A stretch of 64,000 nucleotides of DNA from Falsiroseomonas ponticola (GCF_016805305.1 NZ_JAERQN010000003.1:434001-498000); one strand, 5' to 3'; shown: positions 50,387 through 59,241, counted from the stretch's first letter. Program-made: numbers and translations. The notes: generated by a model from the letters alone, not told the origin.

Positions 50387-52387
50387 CTATAGCAGCAGCG
50401 CGGGGGCTTCGTCCTGCGGGGCGGTTGCGGCGGGCAGGGGACGGGCGCCGCAGGCCTCGAGGAAATCCGCGATGGCGTCATAGGTCGCGGCGTCGCGGGT
50501 CGGGTCATGGAAGGGCGCGCCCGCCATGCTGCCGCGGGGGACCCAGATCACCGTCTCATAGCGGGCGCGGGTCAGCAGCACGCGGTAGGTGTTGCGGACG
50601 AAGGTGAATTCCTTGAGATCGCGCTGCCACGCCGCGCCCACGAAGCGCCTCGCCTGCCATTCGCCGGCGATCCGGATGAAATCGCCACCCCAGGCGAGCC
50701 CTGCCACATCCAGTTCCAGCCCCTGGCAATCATACTCCGTCGCGATGGTCTCCAGGGCGTCGGAGGCGCGGATGTCCGGCCAGCGGCGCAGGAACCAGTC
50801 CGCCACATCCTCCACCTGCACGCCAAGCCCATCCGCGCGCAGCCGCTTCGCGCCGGCGGCGGCGAGCAGCCCGGCCCGGCGCTGGCCGCGCGCCCGCTCG
50901 CGCAGGGCGGCGCGCATGGCGTCAAGGTCGCGGGTCAGCAGGAAGGGCAGCACCTCGCAGCCCGCCGCGATGTCGCGTGCCTCCACGACCGCGCCACGCA
51001 GCACCGCATCCACCCAGGCGGCGCCCGCGCTTTCCCGCACGCTGCGGATGGGGGTGGCGAGGTCGAGCGCGGCGTCGATCCGCAGCCAAGGGGCGCCCAT
51101 CCCGGCCAGGCGCTGCGCGGGCTCGGTGGCCTGCACGGCGCGTGGCGCGGCGATCGCCCGCCAGCGCGGATCGGCGGCGATGACGCGGCCCCATTCGGCC
51201 AGCCCGGCCTCCCCGGTGTTGATCTCCTGCCCGTTGCCGATGAGGGCGACCACCACCGCCCAGCCATCATGGCGGCCCATGATATCGAGCGTATGGGCGG
51301 GCTCGCTCATGGTGAGCGTGGAGGGCTTGTTGCGCGTGCCGAGCACGGCCTTCGCCTCGTTCCAGGCGCGCTGCGCCTCGTCGAAGACGATCAGGCGTTC
51401 GGGCGGCGGCGCCGCGAGGCCCGGGCGCGCATTGTCTTCGAGGAAGCGGTGCACGTTCTGCAGGGCGGCCTTCACCCGGCGCTCAGCTTCTGGCCGCTTG
51501 CACGCGCCGCGTGTCACCGCATCCCGCGCCAAGGCTGCGCGCAGTACCGTGACGAGGGGCGCATTGCCGGTGAGGAAGGCGGCGCCGTCCATCCGCGCCT
51601 CGCCGAAGATGGCGTTGAGACCGCAAAGCGTCTTGCCCGCGCCGGGGATGCCCGTGACGAAGACGACGAGCTTGGCGCCATCCCGCCGCGCTTCCGCCAC
51701 CGCGTCGCGGATCGCCTGCGCGGTTCGCGTGAGGTTGGCGGCGTCCGCCCGCGCCGTCGCGATCTCCCGCACCCCGTTGCGCGCGTAGAGCAGCGTCGCC
51801 GCCTCCACGATGGTCGGCACCGGGCGGTAGGGCGCCTCGAGCCAGGCCGGGCCATCCAGGGGCCGGGCCGGTTCCGGTGCAGTGGACTGCACCCAGCGCA
51901 GAAGCGCGCCGAGCCCGGCGCTGCCGCAGGCGATGGGCTGCGTCACGCCATGCCAGATCAGGGGCGGCTGCACCGGCGGTGCGAAGCCGCCGCCGCCCGC
52001 GACCAGCACCGGCACGATGGGATGGGCACGGCTGCCGGCGTGGAAGTCGCGCAGATCCAGCGCGTAATCCTCGGCCTCCGCCAGCGTGGCGTTGGTCGCC
52101 GCTGCGGTCTTGAACTCCATTGCGATGATGGCGCGGTCCGTCAGCACCACGGCGTCGATGCGCTTTTCCAGCCGCAGCAGGTCGTATTCCAGCGCGATGG
52201 TCCAGGCCTGGCCGCCGGCCTCCGCGATCGCCGCGGCCAGGGCGCGGAGCTGTCCCTGCCAGGCGAAATCCTGGTCGATGCTGCCGGCATAGCCACGGGA
52301 TTGCTGCGCGGCCGCCAGGCGCCCGATCGTGTCGCGCGGGTCGCGCGCCAGCAGCTCCGCCCCCGTGCAGGCGAACCAGGCCCTCAA
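50387..52387 (-). CDS. DUF2075-type helicase with an N-terminal nuclease-like domain
   Basis: This 666-residue protein has an N-terminal region (about 1-130) with a PD-(D/E)XK-like pattern: E67 (ALEYDL), D78 (KRIDAVV) and E91-F-K93. The ATPase carries Walker A GIPGAGKT at 246-253 and Walker B LIVFDEAQRAW with D336-E-A-Q. The C-terminal helicase segment has DCQGLELDVAGLAWGG and YRVLLTRARY. This is the Schlafen-group-3/DUF2075 layout. The start is a TTG at 52387, as no Met exists until residue 90; no ribosome site is clear. It follows DUF350 by one base, so it is in the GspS-like operon. A role in DNA repair or defence is plausible. Confidence 0.83.
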   Translation of the reverse strand: MRAWFACTGAELLARDPRDTIGRLAAAQQSRGYAGSIDQDFAWQGQLRALAAAIAEAGGQAWTIALEYDLLRLEKRIDAVVLTDRAIIAMEFKTAAATNATLAEAEDYALDLRDFHAGSRAHPIVPVLVAGGGGFAPPVQPPLIWHGVTQPIACGSAGLGALLRWVQSTAPEPARPLDGPAWLEAPYRPVPTIVEAATLLYARNGVREIATARADAANLTRTAQAIRDAVAEARRDGAKLVVFVTGIPGAGKTLCGLNAIFGEARMDGAAFLTGNAPLVTVLRAALARDAVTRGACKRPEAERRVKAALQNVHRFLEDNARPGLAAPPPERLIVFDEAQRAWNEAKAVLGTRNKPSTLTMSEPAHTLDIMGRHDGWAVVVALIGNGQEINTGEAGLAEWGRVIAADPRWRAIAAPRAVQATEPAQRLAGMGAPWLRIDAALDLATPIRSVRESAGAAWVDAVLRGAVVEARDIAAGCEVLPFLLTRDLDAMRAALRERARGQRRAGLLAAAGAKRLRADGLGVQVEDVADWFLRRWPDIRASDALETIATEYDCQGLELDVAGLAWGGDFIRIAGEWQARRFVGAAWQRDLKEFTFVRNTYRVLLTRARYETVIWVPRGSMAGAPFHDPTRDAATYDAIADFLEACGARPLPAATAPQDEAPALLL

Positions 52388-52388
52388 C

Positions 52389-52790
52389 TCAGGTGCTCAA
52401 ACACGCCGCGTTCAGCATCCCCACCGCGATCGCCACCGCCGCCTTCAGGATGGACCCGGCGCTGTCCCCCTTCTCCATCGCTGCGCGCCAGCCGCTGCCC
52501 AGCAGCTTCGCCACCACGAAGAAGGCCAGCAGCTGCACCATCAGCGCCACCACCGCCCAGACCGCGGCATCCAGGATGTTCACGCTGTGGGCGAAGGCGC
52601 TGGCGATGGGCAGGGCGAAGCCGATGATGGCGCCGCTGAAGCCGATGGCGGCGCCGGCATTGCCCGCGCGGATCAGCGCCATCTCGTCATGCGGCGTCAC
52701 GCGCAGATAGGTCGCCATGGCGAAGGCCAGCAGCGCGATGGCGACGACGAAATAGACCAGGAAGCCGGGCAGGTTGGCGAGGCTCGTCAC
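52389..52790 (-). CDS. DUF350 membrane protein
   Basis: This 133-residue protein has four membrane helices of the DUF350 (YjfL-type) family: FLVYFVVAIALLAFAMATYL, FSGAIIGFALPIASAF and later helices. The GTG at 52790 is chosen since GGAG lies ahead and it overlaps the GspS-like stop (GTGA); a longer frame is an out-of-place extension. In E. coli and others yjfL-like genes stand next to yjfC (GspS-like) and yjfM (DUF1190), the same trio as here. The function of the trio is unknown. Confidence 0.87.
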   Translation of the reverse strand: MTSLANLPGFLVYFVVAIALLAFAMATYLRVTPHDEMALIRAGNAGAAIGFSGAIIGFALPIASAFAHSVNILDAAVWAVVALMVQLLAFFVVAKLLGSGWRAAMEKGDSAGSILKAAVAIAVGMLNAACLST

Positions 52791-53923
52791 GGTGGGTTCT
52801 CCCCCTCGAAGAGGTGCGGCACGAAGCGGCTGGTGTCGCGCGTCACCGGCGTCGCATCCTCCCGGATGCCGATCCCGCAGGCGCGCCCGGCGATGATCCA
52901 GGACCCGATCACGGGATAGCGGCCGTCGAAGCAGGGCAGCTCCGCATATTCCTGCCAGAGGCGCGGCTGCGCGGCATAGGGGCCTGGGGTCTCGATCCCC
53001 GGGGCGACGATGTTGGCACCCTCCCGCCCCCAGAAAGGCTTCGAGATCTCCGGCCCGCCCGTCTTCCCGGATTCGAGAAAGGCGGGCAGCAGGTTCGGGT
53101 GGTCCGGGAACAGGTACCAGAGCAGCGAGAGAAAGGCCTTGGAGGCCGGGATCAGGCGCCAGCACGGCTCGATCCAGCGCGTCGGCGCCGTGGCGATGCT
53201 GGCGGCGAAGCGTTCCGCCAGCAGCCAGTCCCAGGGGTAGAGCTTGAAGATCGCGGCGATCTCCCGCTCCTCCATGTCCCGGAAGCGGCCGCGGCCCCAG
53301 CCGATCTCGTCCATGAAGAGGAAGGGCGCCTCGATCCCCGCCTGGATGGCGGTGTCGCGCAGGTAATCGACGGTGCCGCGATCCTCCGCATGGTCCCGCA
53401 CGCAGGCGAAGTGCACGCGCGGCGGCAGCGCCATCGCCGGCCAGGCGGCGATCAGCGCCTCATGGATGGAATTGAACTGGTCGGCGGGCCGGGCCTCGCC
53501 CTCGCTCCGGCATTGCAGCCATTCCCACTGGACCACGCTGGCCTCGAACAGCGCGGTGGGGGTGTCGGCGTTGTATTCCAGCAGCTTGGGCGGCCCGCTG
53601 CCGTCCCAGCGCAGGTCGAGCCGGCCATAGAGGCTGGGTTCCTGCCTCTCCCAGCTTCGCGTCACCAGCGGCCAGGCCCCGGCGGGGATGCCGAGCGGCC
53701 CGTGCATGTCGTGCCGCACGGCGTAGTCCACCGCCTCCCGGCTCCGCGCCTCGATCTCCGCCGTCGCGTCGTCCAGCACGTCGATCCCGGCGGCATCGAA
53801 GCGGTAGAAGGCGGTCTCGTCCCAATAGGGTTCGCCGGCGATCTCGGCGAAGGCGAAGCCCAGCCGCGCCGCGCGCGCCCGCAGGTCCGGCCGCGGGGCC
53901 GTCGGGACGCGCCGCATGCTCAT
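52787..53923 (-). CDS. Glutathionylspermidine synthase family protein (YjfC-like ATP-grasp)
   Basis: This 378-residue ATP-grasp ligase resembles the C-terminal synthetase domain of Gsp. It includes LRWDGSGPPKLLEYNADTPT, SVVQWEWLQ and SKPFWGREGANIV with the ATP lid. It lacks the N-terminal amidase. It probably joins a polyamine or amine to a peptide. The ATG at 53923 overlaps the stop of the small lipoprotein gene (ATGA) and its own stop overlaps DUF350's GTG, forming a conserved three-gene unit. Confidence 0.92.
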   Translation of the reverse strand: MSMRRVPTAPRPDLRARAARLGFAFAEIAGEPYWDETAFYRFDAAGIDVLDDATAEIEARSREAVDYAVRHDMHGPLGIPAGAWPLVTRSWERQEPSLYGRLDLRWDGSGPPKLLEYNADTPTALFEASVVQWEWLQCRSEGEARPADQFNSIHEALIAAWPAMALPPRVHFACVRDHAEDRGTVDYLRDTAIQAGIEAPFLFMDEIGWGRGRFRDMEEREIAAIFKLYPWDWLLAERFAASIATAPTRWIEPCWRLIPASKAFLSLLWYLFPDHPNLLPAFLESGKTGGPEISKPFWGREGANIVAPGIETPGPYAAQPRLWQEYAELPCFDGRYPVIGSWIIAGRACGIGIREDATPVTRDTSRFVPHLFEGENPP

Positions 53924-54195
53924 CCGCTGCTCGAGGCGGAGGAATCGCCGAATCCGCCGCGGGCGGAGGAGCCGGCGCTGCTGGCGGTATCCGTCGCGGT
54001 CCGGCCCTTGGTCCAGGAGGAGGAGGAGCCGCCGCGCGACCCGCTCTGCTGGCAGATCTGCTCCGCATTCGGGCGCATCTCCGCCCGCGCCCGCGCGCAT
54101 TCCGCGGCGCGGGCATCATCATCGCCGCAGGCCGCGAGGAGGGAGGTCACGCCGCCTCCCAGCAGCACCAGGCGAAGGGCTTTGGTTCGTCTCAC
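53920..54195 (-). CDS. Small lipoprotein with DUF1190/YgiB-like tail
   Basis: This is a 91-residue lipoprotein. The lipobox LAAC has the modified Cys at C23 (TSLLAACGDDD), so it should sit in an envelope membrane. The rest is short and charged, with AECARARAEMRPNAEQICQQ (two Cys), and it ends in a Gly/Ser tail ARGGFGDSSASSSG that strongly recalls DUF1190 proteins such as YgiB and YjfM. Those are encoded beside GspS-like and DUF350 genes, exactly the neighbours here, which supports the match despite the reduced length. Confidence 0.78.
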   Translation of the reverse strand: MRRTKALRLVLLGGGVTSLLAACGDDDARAAECARARAEMRPNAEQICQQSGSRGGSSSSWTKGRTATDTASSAGSSARGGFGDSSASSSG

Positions 54196-54241
54196 GCACC
54201 GAGCGTACCCGCTGCCGGCGCGGCTTGCGAAGGCTTTCGCG

Positions 54242-55123
54242 TCACCCCGCGCGGGGGCGTGAAGGCCAGGTCGCCAGCAGCATGCTGGCCGTCAGCAGCA
54301 CGAAGCCCGCCGCATGGGTGGCGGTGAAGACCTCCCCCAGGAAGCCGATCGCCACCAGCGCGGAGGTCGCGGGCAGGAAGGCGGTGAAGACGCCCGCGAT
54401 GCCCGCCGGCGCGCGCTTCAGCCCCTGGTACCAGAGCAGCAGGCAGAGGACCGAGGCCGTCAGCGAATGGAAGACCAGCAGCCCCGCCGTCGCGGGCTGC
54501 GCCAGCGCCACCACCGCGCCGGCCACGGGGATGCAGAAGGGCAGCAGCATCAGCGCGGAGAAGACCTGCATCCAGAGCGTCGAGGTGACGACCGGCGCGT
54601 GCCCCGCCAGGCGCTTGGCGAGCAGGACATACATCGCCTCCCCGCAGACGCCGCCGAAGACCAGCAGGTTGCCGAGCAGGCTGCCATGCGCGCCATCGCC
54701 GCCGAGGCGCGCCAGCGTGATCGCCGCCATGCCGAAGGCGGCCAGCGCCACCGCCGCCCATTGCCGCGGCGGCAGCCTCTCCCGCAGCCAGAGCGCGCTG
54801 CCGATGGCGACCACGGCCGGCAGCGTGGCCAGCACCAGCCCGGCTTCCAGCGCCGTGGTCAGGCGCAGCCCGGCGAGCAGCCCGGCATTGTAGATCACCG
54901 TGCCGAAGAAGGCCTGCAGCGCCAGGTTCCACAAGCCCCGGCGTTCGATCGAGGGCAGCCCCTCCATGGCTTTCGCCAGCGGCCACAGCACCAGCACGGC
55001 CAGCGCGCAGCGCAGGCCCGCGATCATGGGGATGGGCAGGTCCTGCGCCAGGAGCTTGGCGACGCCCACATTGGCGCCGACCAACGCCATGGAGAGGGCG
55101 AGCTGGAAGTAGGCGAGGATCAC
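54242..55123 (-). CDS. DMT-family (EamA) transporter
   Basis: This 293-residue exporter-type protein has ten membrane helices in two EamA halves: LSMALVGANVGVAKLLAQ early, and LTASVLCLLLWYQGLKRAPA in the second repeat, close to the FxxxxxxLxWxALxxxxa family motif. The start is a GTG at 55123; no ribosome site is evident, and a further upstream extension would overlap the GNAT gene. It lies ten bases downstream of that GNAT. The substrate (amino acid or metabolite efflux) is unknown. Confidence 0.85.
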   Translation of the reverse strand: MILAYFQLALSMALVGANVGVAKLLAQDLPIPMIAGLRCALAVLVLWPLAKAMEGLPSIERRGLWNLALQAFFGTVIYNAGLLAGLRLTTALEAGLVLATLPAVVAIGSALWLRERLPPRQWAAVALAAFGMAAITLARLGGDGAHGSLLGNLLVFGGVCGEAMYVLLAKRLAGHAPVVTSTLWMQVFSALMLLPFCIPVAGAVVALAQPATAGLLVFHSLTASVLCLLLWYQGLKRAPAGIAGVFTAFLPATSALVAIGFLGEVFTATHAAGFVLLTASMLLATWPSRPRAG

Positions 55124-55133
55124 GCGAAGGGGT

Positions 55134-55586
55134 CTACACCGGTTCGCGGCGTTCCATGAAGACGCTGAGCGGATCGGGCGCATAGCCCTCGAAGGCCGGG
55201 ATCTCGACGAAGCCGTGCCGGCGATAGAGCGCGATCGCGGCATGGCTGTGGATGCCGGTTTCCAGCCGCAGCAGGCCGATGCCGCGGCTGCGGGCGGCAT
55301 CCAGCAGCGCCGCGAGCATGGCGGCCGCCACGCCCTGGCCGCGCGACGCCGGCGCCGTCCACATGCGCTTCACCTCCGCCCAGTCGCCCTTCACCACGAT
55401 GGCGCCGGTGCCGATGGCGCGGCCGGCTGCGTCCCGGGCGACGTGGAAGAGCACGCCAGGCGCGCGCAGCGCGTCGAGCGGCAGGTGATGGTTGCTCTCC
55501 GCGGGGTAGAGGCTGGCGCTATGCGCCTCCCCTTCCTCCAGCATGGCGATGATCTCGGGCTGGGCGGGATCCTCGATGGCGATCAT
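55134..55586 (-). CDS. GNAT family N-acetyltransferase
   Basis: This 150-residue GNAT has the acetyl-CoA loop RMWTAPASRGQGVAAAMLAALLD with the R/Q-x-x-G-x-G/A signature, and motif B near LYRRHGFVEIPAFEGYAPD. The acceptor is unknown. It starts overlapping the stop of the alkyltransferase-like gene (ATGA), and the EamA transporter follows, so the three may be cotranscribed. Confidence 0.9.
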   Translation of the reverse strand: MIAIEDPAQPEIIAMLEEGEAHSASLYPAESNHHLPLDALRAPGVLFHVARDAAGRAIGTGAIVVKGDWAEVKRMWTAPASRGQGVAAAMLAALLDAARSRGIGLLRLETGIHSHAAIALYRRHGFVEIPAFEGYAPDPLSVFMERREPV

Positions 55587-55978
55587 CGGCGGCGCGGGGC
55601 TTTCGGGGCGGTGGCGGGGCGCGTCTGGCGTGGCACGCGATGCGGCAGGCTGTCCACCGCGGCCGCCCGCGTCACCGCATCGGTGATGCGCCCGTCGGTA
55701 TCGAAGGCCGCGCCCTCCGCTTCCAAAGCCGCCCGCTGCGGCGTGCCATCCGCGCCCGCCTTGGGCACGCCGAGCCGGCCATCCGCCGCCACCACGCGGT
55801 GCCAGGGCAGCGTCGCCTTCTCGATCTCCGACAGCGTCGCCAGGATGTAGGCGACATGGCGGGGCATGACGTCGAGATGCGCGCCGATATCGGCGAAGGT
55901 GGCGATGCGGCCGGGCGGGATGCTGGCCACGATCGCCAGCACGTCACCCTTGATCCGGGCGTAGAAGGGCGAGCCCAT
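55583..55978 (-). CDS. Alkyltransferase-like protein (ATL), MGMT family without the active Cys
   Basis: This 131-residue protein matches the DNA-binding domain of O6-alkylguanine-DNA alkyltransferase (ARIKGDVLAIVASIPPGRIATFADIG, PRHVAYILA). The PCHRV active-site motif reads PWHRVV at residues 58-63, with W59 in place of the acceptor Cys. ATL proteins bind O6-alkylguanine lesions and pass them to nucleotide excision repair rather than repairing them directly. The C-terminal ~35 residues are basic and low-complexity. It overlaps the COG3146 gene stop (TGATG). Confidence 0.9.
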   Translation of the reverse strand: MGSPFYARIKGDVLAIVASIPPGRIATFADIGAHLDVMPRHVAYILATLSEIEKATLPWHRVVAADGRLGVPKAGADGTPQRAALEAEGAAFDTDGRITDAVTRAAAVDSLPHRVPRQTRPATAPKAPRRR

Positions 55979-57144
55979 CAGCCCGCCTCGCCATCCCTCT
56001 TGAAGGGCGACATGTCCGCCAGCGCCTCGATCTCCCGCATCATCGCCGGGCGTTCCTGGTCGAGGAAATCGCCGACCGCGCGACGCAACCCGCGGTGTTC
56101 GATCCAATGGGCGGAGTAGGTCGGCACCGGCAGGTAGCCGCGCTGGATCTTGTGCTCGCCCTGCGCGCCGGCCTCGACCCGTGGCAGCTTGTGCTCGATG
56201 GCGAAGTCGATGGCGCGGTAGTAGCAGAGCTCGAAATGCAGGAAGGGCGCATCGACCAGGCAGCCCCAGTTGCGGCCGAACAGCGCCTCCTCCCCCAGCA
56301 GGTTCAGCGCGCCGGCGACGGGCTCCCCCTCCTGCTCCGCCACCATCAGCACGACGCGGTCGCCGAGCCTTTCGCCCAGCATCGGCCAGAAGGCCTTCTT
56401 CAGGTAGGCGCTGCGGCCCCATTTCTTGTCGGAGGTGGAGAGGTAGAAGCGGTGGAAGGCGTCCCAGTGGCGCGGCGTGATCTCATGGCCCCGCAGCGTC
56501 TTGAGGACGAAGCCGGAGGCCTCGGCATCGCGGCGCTCGCGCCTGATCTGCTTGCGCTTGCGCGATGACAACGCGGCCAGGAAGTCGTCGAAGCTGGTGT
56601 AGCCCGCATTGGTCCAGTGGAACTGCGTGCCGATGCGCTGCAGCCATCCCGCCTGGCCCAGCGCCTCCCACTCCGCGGCCTGGCAGAAGGTGACATGGAT
56701 AGAGGAGAGGTCGAGCTGCCCGCAGGCCTGCACCAGCCCCTGCGCCAGCGCGGCGATGCCGGCCTCGCAGCCCGGCCGCACCAGCAGCCGCGGCCCGGGT
56801 ACGGGGCTGAAGGGGGCGGCGACCTGCAGCTTCGGGTAGTAGCGGCCGCCCGCGCGTTCGAAGGCATCCGCCCAGCCATGGTCGAAGACGTATTCGCCCT
56901 GGCTGTGCATCTTCGCATACATCGGCGCGCAGGCGACCAGCCTGCCGCCTTCCTCCCGCAGCGCCGCGTGCTGCGGCAGCCAGCCCGTGCGCCCGCCGAC
57001 GCTGCCCGATTCCTCCAGCGCGAGGAGGAAGGCATGGCTGACGAAGGGATTCGCGGATCCCGCGCAGGCATCCCACTCCATCGCGGGGATCGCCGCGATG
57101 GAGGGATGGAGCGAGAGGCTCAGCGCGGGCGCCGTATCGGGCAT
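55978..57144 (-). CDS. GNAT-like protein of the COG3146/FemAB-related family
   Basis: This 388-residue protein has the family sequence ANPFVSHAFLLALEESGSV, HSQGEYVFDHGWADAFERAGG, YYPKLQVAAPFSP and EAGAQGEHKIQRGYLPVPTYSAHWI. COG3146 members are GNAT-fold proteins predicted to add an amino-acid or acyl group, but their acceptor is not established. It is coupled with the downstream ATL gene. Confidence 0.88.
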   Translation of the reverse strand: MPDTAPALSLSLHPSIAAIPAMEWDACAGSANPFVSHAFLLALEESGSVGGRTGWLPQHAALREEGGRLVACAPMYAKMHSQGEYVFDHGWADAFERAGGRYYPKLQVAAPFSPVPGPRLLVRPGCEAGIAALAQGLVQACGQLDLSSIHVTFCQAAEWEALGQAGWLQRIGTQFHWTNAGYTSFDDFLAALSSRKRKQIRRERRDAEASGFVLKTLRGHEITPRHWDAFHRFYLSTSDKKWGRSAYLKKAFWPMLGERLGDRVVLMVAEQEGEPVAGALNLLGEEALFGRNWGCLVDAPFLHFELCYYRAIDFAIEHKLPRVEAGAQGEHKIQRGYLPVPTYSAHWIEHRGLRRAVGDFLDQERPAMMREIEALADMSPFKRDGEAG

Positions 57145-57186
57145 GCAGGTCCAGCTTGGGTCGGCGGGCGGATGCTCAAGCCCGCC

Positions 57187-57654
57187 TCAGGCGATCTCGA
57201 ACATCCCTTCCACCTCGACGGCCGCATCGGCGGGCAGGGAGGGCACGCCGATGGTGGTGCGCGCATGCCGCCCGGCTTCCCCGAAGACGGCGACGGCGAG
57301 GTCGGAGGCGCCGTTCATCACCACCGCATGCTGCGTGAAGTCCGGCCCCGCCGCGATGAAGCCGCCGAGGCGCACCACGCGCTTCACGCGATCGAGGTCG
57401 CCCCCGCAGGCGGCCTTCACCTGCGCCACCAGGTTGATGAAGCAGATCCGCGCCGCTTCCTGCCCCTGTTCGATGCTGACGCCCGCGCCGACCTTGCCGG
57501 TCACGGCCACCTTGCCGTCCACGAAGGGGATCTGGCCGGAGACGACCAGCAGGTTCCCCACGATGTTGTAGGGGATGTAGTTCGCCACCGGCGCGGCCGG
57601 CACCGGCAGCGTGATGCCGAGCGTCGCGAGGTTGCCTTCGATGGTGCCAGCCAT
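57187..57654 (-). CDS. RidA family protein
   Basis: This 155-residue protein is of the YjgF/YER057c/UK114 group. It contains NLLVVSGQIPFVDGKVAV and CINLVAQVKAACGGDLDRVKR-type segments (here FINLVAQVKAACGG), with the trimer-interface pattern. Canonical RidA hydrolyses reactive enamines from PLP enzymes. The catalytic Arg in the C-terminal region is not clearly the canonical one, so it may be a side-branch member. It is flanked by unrelated genes. Confidence 0.9.
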   Translation of the reverse strand: MAGTIEGNLATLGITLPVPAAPVANYIPYNIVGNLLVVSGQIPFVDGKVAVTGKVGAGVSIEQGQEAARICFINLVAQVKAACGGDLDRVKRVVRLGGFIAAGPDFTQHAVVMNGASDLAVAVFGEAGRHARTTIGVPSLPADAAVEVEGMFEIA

Positions 57655-57708
57655 GGCGCGGTCTCCGTTCTTGCCGGGCGGGAGACTGCGTCGGGCGCGC
57701 GGAAAACG

Positions 57709-59241
57709 CTACCCGACCAGCTTGAACTGCCGCCGCCTGGCCCGCGGCGCGGGGGAGGAGGGCAGGTCCATCGGCAGCAGCGGCGCCTGTTCCGCGGCAT
57801 GCCCGGTGGCATCCGGCGCGCAATCGGCCTCCGACGGATCGGCCAGGTCGCGGCGGCCGAGATATTCCAGCGCCAGGCGCCGGAAGGCCCAGTCCAGCAC
57901 GCTGGTCGCGCGGCGGATGGCGGGGTCGCCCTCCACGGCGCCAGCGGGGCCGAAGCGGGTATAGGCGTGGGCCTCCACGTAATGGTCCAGCGCCACGCCG
58001 TGCTGCAGGCCGATGGAGACGGAGTGCAGCATCGCATCCATCAGGCTGCGATAGGCCGCGCCTTCCTTCGTCAGGGCGATGGAGACCTCGGACAGCTTGC
58101 CGGCGCCATCCTCCGTGGTGCGGAGCACGACCTTGTGGCCGCCGACCGAGACGCGCCAGACCGATCCGCCCGGCCGCGTCGGCAGCGCCGTGGCGCGGGC
58201 GGGCAGGGGGGCGGGCGCGCTGGCGGGCGCCGCGGCCGCCACCGGCATGGGCGGGGCCGCATGCAGGAAGGGGGCGATGCCCTGCGCCATGGCGATCCAG
58301 GCGGAATCCGGGGCCGGGGCGAGCAGCCGCTCGGCCTCTGCCCGGCCGAGTCGCAGCGCGGCGCGGGTCGGCACCTCCGCCACCCAGCCCTCGCGGTCCA
58401 GCGTCAGGCGCGTGGGCCCGCTGGCCGGGGCCAGGCCGCCGACCTCCGCGCCCAGCAGCCGTTCCACCGCATCGGGGGGCGCCAGGGCGACCAGCGCCTG
58501 GTGGCGCAGGCCGAGGCTGCCCGCGGCCTCATCCAGCGCGGCGCGCGCCGCGGCGGCCAGGCCCGGCACCACCGTCGCCTCGGGCGGGGAGGGGGCGATG
58601 AGGGCCACCGGTTCCCGCGCGCCCAGCCGCTCCGCGATCCGGCCCGACTCGGCCTCCGCCGCGCCGCGGGTGAGGGCGGCGATGGCGGCGCCGACGGCGC
58701 GGGCCTCCGCCGACTCATAGGCCAGGCCGAGCCCGGCCAGCAGCCCGGCCAGGTCGGCGAAGCCGATCGACAGGCGGGGGGACCGGGCGCCGGTCCAGAT
58801 ATCCAGCACCTGCACGCCGACGGCGACGGCGGCCGCATAGGCCGTGGCATCGAAGCCGCCCTCGGCATCCAGGAAGGCCGGCAGGTTCAGCACGAAGCGG
58901 CTGGCGGAGCGCGCATCGCCGCGCCAGATGCCAAGCCCCGGCGCCGCGGCGCGGGACAGCAGCAGGCCGCGCAGCGCATGGCCCAGCCGGTCCTGTTCCG
59001 CCGCATCGGCCAGGATGCCGAGCTGCCGGCCGCGGGCGAGGAGGGGGGCGATCCAGCCCTCCGCCAGGCGGGGCAGGGCGACGGGGGCCTGGCCCGGGGC
59101 GATGGCGGCGACGGCCTCCGCCGCCTCCTCATCCCAGGCGACGGGCAGGGCGACGGCGCGGGGCTTCGAATCCGGGTCCGGCGCGGCGCGCAGGCGCCAC
59201 AGAGCCATTCCGTCCCAGATCGTCCCGGCCATGCTTGTCAT
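57709..59241 (-). CDS. TSCPD-domain protein derived from class II ribonucleotide reductase
   Basis: This 510-residue protein has a C-terminal region (about 345-445) that is a TSCPD domain, as at the end of NrdJ: GGHKVVLRTTEDGAGKLSEV and SVSIGLQHGVALDHYVEAHAYTRF. The N-terminal part looks like a worn ribonucleotide reductase: RLSIGFADLAGLLAGLGLAYE parallels the RIGLGVMGLADLL motif of RNR. Scanning the sequence shows only one Cys, in the C-terminal ADCAPD, so the thiyl-radical and disulfide chemistry cannot operate. It is probably a regulatory or structural paralogue. Confidence 0.83.
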   Translation of the reverse strand: MTSMAGTIWDGMALWRLRAAPDPDSKPRAVALPVAWDEEAAEAVAAIAPGQAPVALPRLAEGWIAPLLARGRQLGILADAAEQDRLGHALRGLLLSRAAAPGLGIWRGDARSASRFVLNLPAFLDAEGGFDATAYAAAVAVGVQVLDIWTGARSPRLSIGFADLAGLLAGLGLAYESAEARAVGAAIAALTRGAAEAESGRIAERLGAREPVALIAPSPPEATVVPGLAAAARAALDEAAGSLGLRHQALVALAPPDAVERLLGAEVGGLAPASGPTRLTLDREGWVAEVPTRAALRLGRAEAERLLAPAPDSAWIAMAQGIAPFLHAAPPMPVAAAAPASAPAPLPARATALPTRPGGSVWRVSVGGHKVVLRTTEDGAGKLSEVSIALTKEGAAYRSLMDAMLHSVSIGLQHGVALDHYVEAHAYTRFGPAGAVEGDPAIRRATSVLDWAFRRLALEYLGRRDLADPSEADCAPDATGHAAEQAPLLPMDLPSSPAPRARRRQFKLVG

